From CAXXOK01 sp963675655 (GTDB lineage Bacteria > Bacillota > Clostridia > Christensenellales > Aristaeellaceae), in the NCBI GenBank assembly GCA_963675655.1, contig OY776489.1:682001-746000 (forward strand): a stretch of 64,000 bases of DNA, read 5' to 3'. Made by a program: the position numbers and the translations under genes. The stretch's first letter is position 1. Each line of letters opens with the position of its first letter. Under the pieces are notes generated by a model, which worked only from the letters and a program-made list of their open reading frames with translations, ran no database searches and was not told the origin of the DNA. Shown here one piece after another: positions 58,996-64,000 of this stretch.

Positions 58996-60861
58996 CTATG
59001 AGATCATTACAATGCCGCCCCAGCGCAGCTCCGGCAGAAAAATCGTATCCCCCTGCACCTGCAGCACTTCGCCTTGCTCGGGTAAATCGGTCGCATACGC
59101 GGTCGCCTGTGTAAACCCGATGCCGGGCACACGCAGCCGCGCGCCGCTGATCGGCCTTTCCAGCGGATCGTAGTTGGTTAGCACCGCCGTATAAAAACCG
59201 TCTCCCTGCGACAGTCTCGCATCGGCACAGGCAGCGCCCTCCAGCTGTGCGCGCGGCGCCAGCGCTTCCAGCGTCAGCAGCGCGTCCACATCGTACTGGT
59301 CGTACACCACGCCGTGCATCACTTTTGCGGGCGCGCGGGTAAACCGCTCAAAACCAAGGCTTTCATCCATATAGCGGTACACATGCCCGCCTGCCTGCTC
59401 AAACGCCTCCAGCTGATTCAGCTCCGCAGCGCTCAGCCCCTGGGCAAACGGCACCAGCAGCACGCGAATGCCCAGCTTGTTTTGTTTCAGGTCGCAGCCG
59501 CGCGCAAAGTCCACCGTCATGCTCCGTTGGTTCAATAGCGTATAGCAGCGGCGCGTCGCCAGAATGCTGCGCTCGTGGTAGGTCTCCACACGGTTTGCAG
59601 TGCCGTTTTCCGTCGCGTCGGAAAGGGCATTGGCGTAGTTGGAGTAGAGGATACCCACACCGTCACGCAGCTTGCGCATCGTAGCCAGCTGCGTGGAAAG
59701 CTTTTCCACAATACGGTTGCTAGCGATACCAATGTCGTAGCTGCTCGCCTTTCGCCCGTCATTAAACAACATGCCGAAGCCCTCTGGCTCGGGGCCGTCT
59801 GCAAAGGGGAAGTCCGCGCGCCACTGGTAATACAAAATTCCTTTAAAGCCCCGTCCCACCGCGGCGTAGGTTTCCCGCGGCCATTCCTGCGGGGGCATAT
59901 CGGTACGCGCGTTGTACTCAATCAACCAGGCATGCTTATCAAATGTCGCCGCGGCACTTTCGCACGCATCCAGTACCATTGCCGCCTGATGGTAGCTCGG
60001 CCCGCGGTTGACATTGTAAGCGGTAATGCCGAGTATGTCCATTCCTTCGGCGGTAGCAAAGTAATCCTCCCCGCGCATGGCCGCGCCGGGCGTTACAGGA
60101 CAGCCCATATGACAGGTCAGGTTGGCAGGCGCAGGGTACCCCTTGCGCGCCTGCTCGCCCATGTCGCATAGGAAAGCGTTTAGCCGCTCCTGCTGGAAAA
60201 GCCGCCAATACACCCACGGCGCGGGGTCTTCCCCCGCAGCGGGGCGCTTGCGGGGCGCATCGTATGCTGGCAAGCCCTTTTGTCGGCACCACGCCGCAAA
60301 CGCTTCCAGCGTATAGGGGTGATAATCGTAAAACCCTTCGGTGGGATAGGCAGGCTCGTTGTAAATCTGGAACGATGTTACCGCGGGGAAATCCGCAAAA
60401 TGCCGCGCCGAAGCCACGGTGCCGCGCACGTTATCCTCATAAATGCCGGGGTGGTTGAGGCTGTTGCGTACAAACCAGCCCCAATTAAAGGGCATCTTTT
60501 CGCCCTTTTCGTTCAGCATGGTTGCATCGTCAAACCCACGCAGGTTCATGCTGTACCCCTGCAGGCGAATCATCGCGGCCAAATCCTGCGTTTCGCACTC
60601 CCGGCAGAAAGCGTCCGGCAGGTCGAAACGTACGTTTACATCGTCCCCCTCCAGCTCTACCTGCCCAAGCGCGGCCATACGGACGAGGTTAAACCCGGCT
60701 TCCTTCATCATCCGCAAATCTTTTTTCATTTCGCCGATACGGTCGCCATCCTCCAGCACAGGCACTTTTTGCGTGTGGTAGGAAGGGTAGTAGGATTGAC
60801 CCAGCGCAAACTGCGGCTTGCCGTCGTGGTGCAGCACACCCTTGACAATCGAATAGCTCAT
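58996..60861 (-). CDS. Clan GH-A glycosidase, GH42-like beta-galactosidase
   Basis: A 621-residue cytoplasmic glycosidase with a TIM barrel at residues 1-400 and beta domains after it. FQIYNEPAYP carries the likely acid/base glutamate and AWLIEYNARTD the likely nucleophile glutamate; EMKKDLRMMKEAGFNLVRMA is the first barrel turn as in GH42. The C-terminal half (VGILYSNYANALSD, VLLVPFAQGLSAAELNQL) resembles the trimerisation domain of GH42. ATG 60861 has AAAGGA. It heads an operon with murQ, from a promoter at 60904-60932, so the substrate may be a wall- or host-derived glycoside. Confidence 0.75.
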   Translation of the reverse strand: MSYSIVKGVLHHDGKPQFALGQSYYPSYHTQKVPVLEDGDRIGEMKKDLRMMKEAGFNLVRMAALGQVELEGDDVNVRFDLPDAFCRECETQDLAAMIRLQGYSMNLRGFDDATMLNEKGEKMPFNWGWFVRNSLNHPGIYEDNVRGTVASARHFADFPAVTSFQIYNEPAYPTEGFYDYHPYTLEAFAAWCRQKGLPAYDAPRKRPAAGEDPAPWVYWRLFQQERLNAFLCDMGEQARKGYPAPANLTCHMGCPVTPGAAMRGEDYFATAEGMDILGITAYNVNRGPSYHQAAMVLDACESAAATFDKHAWLIEYNARTDMPPQEWPRETYAAVGRGFKGILYYQWRADFPFADGPEPEGFGMLFNDGRKASSYDIGIASNRIVEKLSTQLATMRKLRDGVGILYSNYANALSDATENGTANRVETYHERSILATRRCYTLLNQRSMTVDFARGCDLKQNKLGIRVLLVPFAQGLSAAELNQLEAFEQAGGHVYRYMDESLGFERFTRAPAKVMHGVVYDQYDVDALLTLEALAPRAQLEGAACADARLSQGDGFYTAVLTNYDPLERPISGARLRVPGIGFTQATAYATDLPEQGEVLQVQGDTIFLPELRWGGIVMIS

Positions 60862-60903
60862 GGCTGTTTTCCTTTCCAATGGTACATCCTTTTGTTTGAC
60901 CCT

Positions 60904-60932
60904 ACTTTACTACGATTCCGCAACGTTGTCAA
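60904..60932 (-). promoter_or_regulatory. Promoter of the glycosidase-murQ operon
   Basis: Minus strand TTGACA (60932-60927), a 17-base spacer and TAAAGT (60909-60904). The palindrome at 60931-60944 abuts the -35 box. Confidence 0.8.
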
Positions 60933-60944
60933 GAACTAGTTCTT
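60931..60944. promoter_or_regulatory. Operator 1 between divergent glycosidase and isomerase genes
   Basis: Perfect palindrome AAGAACTAGTTCTT; its core GAACTAGTTC touches the -35 box of the minus-strand promoter. A related core lies at 60964-60973. Confidence 0.6.
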
Positions 60945-60963
60945 TAATTTTAAATTATTTTAT

Positions 60964-60973
60964 GAACTAGTGC
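60964..60973. promoter_or_regulatory. Operator 2 between divergent glycosidase and isomerase genes
   Basis: GAACTAGTGC, one base different from the core of operator 1, directly in front of the TTGACA of the plus-strand promoter. The mirror-image layout suggests one regulator controls both promoters. Confidence 0.55.
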
Positions 60974-61002
60974 TTGACAAAACCAAAACCGCCTTTTATA
61001 AT
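60974..61002 (+). promoter_or_regulatory. Consensus sigma-A promoter of the isomerase-like gene
   Basis: TTGACA (60974-60979), a 17-base spacer and TATAAT (60997-61002): perfect consensus, 35 bases before the start. Confidence 0.9.
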
Positions 61003-61036
61003 AGCCATAGTTACCCTGAGAGAGAGGGAATTATTC

Positions 61037-62467
61037 ATGATTAAAATACTTCGCAAGCCGCGTATGGGCCTTTTGCTTTTATCGCCCGAACGTTTCCGTA
61101 CTCTGGGCGAGGGCACGGCGCGCGGCACATACCAGGAGCGCAAAACCGCCGAAGCTGCCCGCATGGCGGAGGACTGCGGCCTTTTTGCGGATGTTACTTA
61201 TCCCGGCATCGTGTGGAACACGGCGGATGTAAAGCGCGCCATCGATGCGTTTACGCTGGCAAAGGTCGATTTTGTGCTGGCCGTATACTTAAGCTGGGCA
61301 GAGGATTTTGCGTGGATTCGTTTCCTTCGGGATATGCCGCCCGTGCCGGTGCTGTTCGCCCACTGCATGCGCGAGGAGATTAACCTGCACGATACGCACG
61401 ATGACGACGAATTTACGGAATACCTGTGCTGCGGGGGACTGGTCGGCGCGCAGGAAGCCAGCGGCGATAATGCCAATTACGCCCGGCCTATGATGGAAAC
61501 AACGCTGGGCACTTGGGCGCAGATTATCGACCGCACCAAGGTGTTCGGCAATGCCGCGCGGGCCCGCGCCCTGCTGCGCGACAGCCGCGTAGGGCTATTG
61601 GCCTGTTATAACGAAGCGATGTGGAGCACCTATGTGCATCCCTATGACTTATTTGCCAAGGTCGGTCCGGAGCTTACCTTCCTGTCCATTGCGGAACTGG
61701 CGGATTTTGTTGAGGCCGTTTCCCAGCAGGAAGCGGGAGACGTGGCCGATGAAATCGCCGCCCGGTATTCGGTACGGCCGGATGTGGAGCGCGACAAGTT
61801 TATCGCCAGCGTACGCGCGTCGCTGGCAATGGAACGGCTGGCCGCATCAAAGGGGCTGGATTTGCTGGTTCTCAACGATATTGATACCGTCCTGTTCCAG
61901 AAAATCGGCCTGCGCCCCGGCTTTTACCCCACGCCGCGCTGCGGTGATCTGGTAATCGTACCGGAAGGGGACATCGGCGGGGGCATCGCCACCTACGCGC
62001 TGCGGCTTTTATCCGGCGGGCATGTGAACTTTATCGAGCCTTTTCACATCGATTTACCCAATCAAAACTTTGCAGCCGGGCACGCAGGCCCCAACGATTA
62101 CACCGATCCCGCCGGGAAAACGCTTGTGGCGCGGGATGTGCGTTTTGCCAAATCCAAGTGGAAGTACGCGGGCGCGCCGTTTGCGTGGCACGTATTCCCG
62201 GAAGGGCGCAAAACCATGCTGCACTGCTCCCAGCACAACGGGCAATTTTTGTTTGCGGCCACGCAGCTGGATTGCCTGCCCTGCGAGCCGTTTTTGGCCA
62301 CCTATTCCCACGGGCTGTTCCGCCCGGTGGGGCAAAGCGCGCCGCAGCTGTTTGAGAAGCTTCTGCGGCTGGGCGTAACCCAGCATTATGGTCTGGCGGG
62401 CGGCGATTGGCTGCCGGAGGTTGCCGATTTGGCAATGATGTTGGGCTTTTCTTACCACGAACTGTAG
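61037..62467 (+). CDS. L-fucose/L-arabinose isomerase-like protein
   Basis: A 476-residue cytoplasmic protein of the fucose/arabinose isomerase superfamily. Supporting segments are VLAVYLSWAEDFAWIRFLRD and VPVLFAHCMREEINLHDTHD in the N-terminal domain, LLACYNEAMWSTYVHPYDLF, NDIDTVLFQKIGLRPGFYPT, then HVNFIEPFHIDLPNQNFAAG with metal-binding-like Glu and His. ATG 61037 has GAGGGAA upstream. It is followed 24 bases later by the mannose-6-phosphate-isomerase-like gene. An aldose-ketose isomerase is likely; the substrate is unknown. Confidence 0.7.
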   Translation: MIKILRKPRMGLLLLSPERFRTLGEGTARGTYQERKTAEAARMAEDCGLFADVTYPGIVWNTADVKRAIDAFTLAKVDFVLAVYLSWAEDFAWIRFLRDMPPVPVLFAHCMREEINLHDTHDDDEFTEYLCCGGLVGAQEASGDNANYARPMMETTLGTWAQIIDRTKVFGNAARARALLRDSRVGLLACYNEAMWSTYVHPYDLFAKVGPELTFLSIAELADFVEAVSQQEAGDVADEIAARYSVRPDVERDKFIASVRASLAMERLAASKGLDLLVLNDIDTVLFQKIGLRPGFYPTPRCGDLVIVPEGDIGGGIATYALRLLSGGHVNFIEPFHIDLPNQNFAAGHAGPNDYTDPAGKTLVARDVRFAKSKWKYAGAPFAWHVFPEGRKTMLHCSQHNGQFLFAATQLDCLPCEPFLATYSHGLFRPVGQSAPQLFEKLLRLGVTQHYGLAGGDWLPEVADLAMMLGFSYHEL

Positions 62468-62491
62468 AAATCGGAAAGGAAATGTCGTTTT

Positions 62492-64000
62492 ATGAGTTTT
62501 ATGTTCCACCCTTATCCTTTTGTAGATAAAAACGCGGTTAACCCGGTACAGCCCCCGCAGGAAGAAACCGTTGTTTTCGGCGCGCTGCCCGTGGCAAAGC
62601 GCATCGCCCAGGCGGTGCGAGACGGGAAAAAGTTCGTTTGCATCGACGGCTACGCGGGCGTGGAGTTCAGCGTTATTCACCAGCTGCTGGCAGCGCAGCT
62701 TTCACCGCTGAACGCGCGCATCGTGCCCATCGAAGAGCTGTTGAAATCAGCACAGGCTTTGCGGGAGCTGCTTGCCCCTTCCCTGCCGGAGGACCGCGAA
62801 ATGGACCCCGTGCTGCTTTACGGGGTGCGCATTGAACGCAAATATGAGGATTTGCTGGACGCGGACAAGCTGGCCGCGCTGACTGTGGATGCGCAGCAGC
62901 CGCTGGTTATTATCGGGCAGGGAGCGCTGTGCGATACGCTGCGCGCACGCTGCGACCTGCGTATCTGGGTAGATATTACGCCCCGCACCGCCGCGCTGAA
63001 TTTTAAGTACGGCAAGGCTCACAATTTGGGCGAGCCGGATGCCCTGCCTTTTGGTGCGATGATGCGCCGTAACTATTACGTCGATTTTGAAATAGCGGTT
63101 GCCCTGCGCTGGCAGTTGATCCGCAGCGGCGAGCTGGACTGGTACTGCACCGCCGACGATCCCGGTAAACTGGCGCTGATTCCGTTTGCCGATCTATGCA
63201 GATTATTTGACGAACTGCGCACCCGCCCGCTGCGCTGCCGGCCCGTGTATCTGGAAGGTGTTTGGGGCGGTTTCTACTTAAAGCGCCTGCGCCACCTGCC
63301 GGATGAAATGCGCAACTGCGCGTGGATTTTCGATATGATTCCCATGGAGGTTTCGCTGGCGGCCAGCTGGGGCGGCCACGAGCTGGAAGTACCGTTTTTC
63401 ACCTTTGTACAGCAGCAGGGCGAAAAGCTGCTAGGCGCAAAAGCCTTCGGCGCTTTCGGCGGGTATTTCCCGGTGCGCTTCAATTACGACGATACCTTCC
63501 ATTCCAGCGGCAACATGTCTATCCAGTGCCACCCGGACGAAGCCTACGTAACCCGCAACCATGGCGAGCTGGGCCGTCAGGATGAAAGCTACTATGTCTG
63601 CGTAGCGGGCGAAAACGCCTGCACCTATCTGGGTTTCAAAGAGGAAAACAGCTGCGAAGCCTTCTTTAAAGCCGCGGAAAAGGCACAGGAGACAGGCGAG
63701 CTGATCGATTACAAACAATACGTGCACGCGGTGCCCTCCGTACCCGGCACACAGGTAATGATTCCGGCAGGCACCATACACGCTTCTGGCCAAAATCAGG
63801 TGATTTTGGAAATCGGCAGTCTTACTGTCGGCTCCTATACCTATAAACTGTACGATTATCAACGTACTGATCCGCAAACGGGTCTGCCCCGCCCCATTCA
63901 CCTGAAAGCAGGCAAAAAGGTGATTCATGGCGAACGTACCTCCGAGTGGGTGGAACAAAATCTGGTCAACCACGGCGGCGTGGTACGCCAAGGCAAGGAC
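62492..64000 (+). CDS. Class I mannose-6-phosphate-isomerase-like protein, partial
   Basis: The first 503 codons of a gene that runs off the right edge. The start MSFMFHPYPFVDKNAVNP has GGAAAGGA upstream; an ATG ten bases earlier is in another frame that stops at once. Residues from about 240 resemble class I phosphomannose isomerases: FNYDDTFHSSGNMSIQCHPD with the Gln and His zinc ligands, DESYYV, and MIPAGTIHASGQNQVILEIG with the later histidine. About 210 residues precede that domain and look like a degenerate nucleotide-binding fold (FVCIDGYAGVEFSVIHQLL) without a P-loop. It probably isomerises a sugar made available by the co-transcribed isomerase-like protein. Confidence 0.75.
   Translation, partial: MSFMFHPYPFVDKNAVNPVQPPQEETVVFGALPVAKRIAQAVRDGKKFVCIDGYAGVEFSVIHQLLAAQLSPLNARIVPIEELLKSAQALRELLAPSLPEDREMDPVLLYGVRIERKYEDLLDADKLAALTVDAQQPLVIIGQGALCDTLRARCDLRIWVDITPRTAALNFKYGKAHNLGEPDALPFGAMMRRNYYVDFEIAVALRWQLIRSGELDWYCTADDPGKLALIPFADLCRLFDELRTRPLRCRPVYLEGVWGGFYLKRLRHLPDEMRNCAWIFDMIPMEVSLAASWGGHELEVPFFTFVQQQGEKLLGAKAFGAFGGYFPVRFNYDDTFHSSGNMSIQCHPDEAYVTRNHGELGRQDESYYVCVAGENACTYLGFKEENSCEAFFKAAEKAQETGELIDYKQYVHAVPSVPGTQVMIPAGTIHASGQNQVILEIGSLTVGSYTYKLYDYQRTDPQTGLPRPIHLKAGKKVIHGERTSEWVEQNLVNHGGVVRQGKD

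Noticed and set aside
1..64000. CRISPR array, tRNA, rRNA, prophage or insertion sequence
   Set aside because: No regularly spaced repeats, cloverleaf or rRNA motifs, integrase or transposase were seen by reading; a covariance-model scan would be needed to exclude a small RNA.

Overview
The window looks like the chromosome of an anaerobic Firmicute, probably a gut-type clostridium of the Christensenellales kind. This is inferred from YesM/YesN and AraC regulators, a glycyl radical enzyme with its activase, many sugar importers that lack their own ATPase, strong AGGAGG ribosome sites, sigma-A promoters, and secreted binding proteins starting MKK and ending ALAE. I see no rRNA, tRNA, CRISPR array, phage or insertion sequence. 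Almost every gene concerns uptake and breakdown of sugars or sugar acids.

Layout. 1-2564: a livK-H-M type importer. 3030-5721: a fucose-isomerase-like protein, a degenerate KDPG-aldolase/VOC fusion and a cupin, tied to the importer by a shared palindrome TTGCAATCGATTGCA. 6313-15856: a YesMN two-component system, a ribose-type ABC importer with two permeases, a TIM-barrel isomerase and a Gfo/Idh/MocA protein. 16182-16988: a frameshifted phosphodiester glycosidase pseudogene. 17296-23662: an AraC activator, a GH36 alpha-galactosidase and a MalEFG-type importer. 24118-28813: two GT-C membrane proteins, a TrkA-C membrane protein and a MerR regulator. 29003-40857: a glycyl radical enzyme (GRE), its activase, a cupin, two Gfo/Idh/MocA dehydrogenases, a divergent regulator, an FAD oxidoreductase and a second MalEFG-type importer. 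41076-52498: a nine-gene operon (MBL hydrolase, SDR, IlvD/Edd dehydratase, flavoprotein, FdrA, a 55-residue protein, DUF1116, an acetate-kinase-like protein, DUF2877) with a second divergent regulator. 52800-55638: a MocR regulator, a B3/B4 protein and a LysE exporter. 56000-57679: KDPG aldolase and a PfkB kinase. 58086-64000: MurQ and a clan-A glycosidase, divergent from a second isomerase-like protein and a truncated mannose-6-phosphate-isomerase-like gene.

The best candidates for undescribed biology are these. The 41076-51133 operon joins FdrA/DUF1116/DUF2877 (known as oxamate carbamoyltransferase AllFGH) to an acetate-kinase-family protein with an altered active site and to sugar-acid enzymes, which suggests phosphorolytic cleavage of a keto acid to an acyl phosphate. 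The GRE carries Gly-Cys-Asn-Trp where most members have Gly-Cys-Val-Glu. Each of these two operons faces a regulator of the same unusual kind: a LacI-type ligand-binding domain at the N-terminus, no N-terminal DNA-binding domain, and a LuxR-like helix-turn-helix at the C-terminus.
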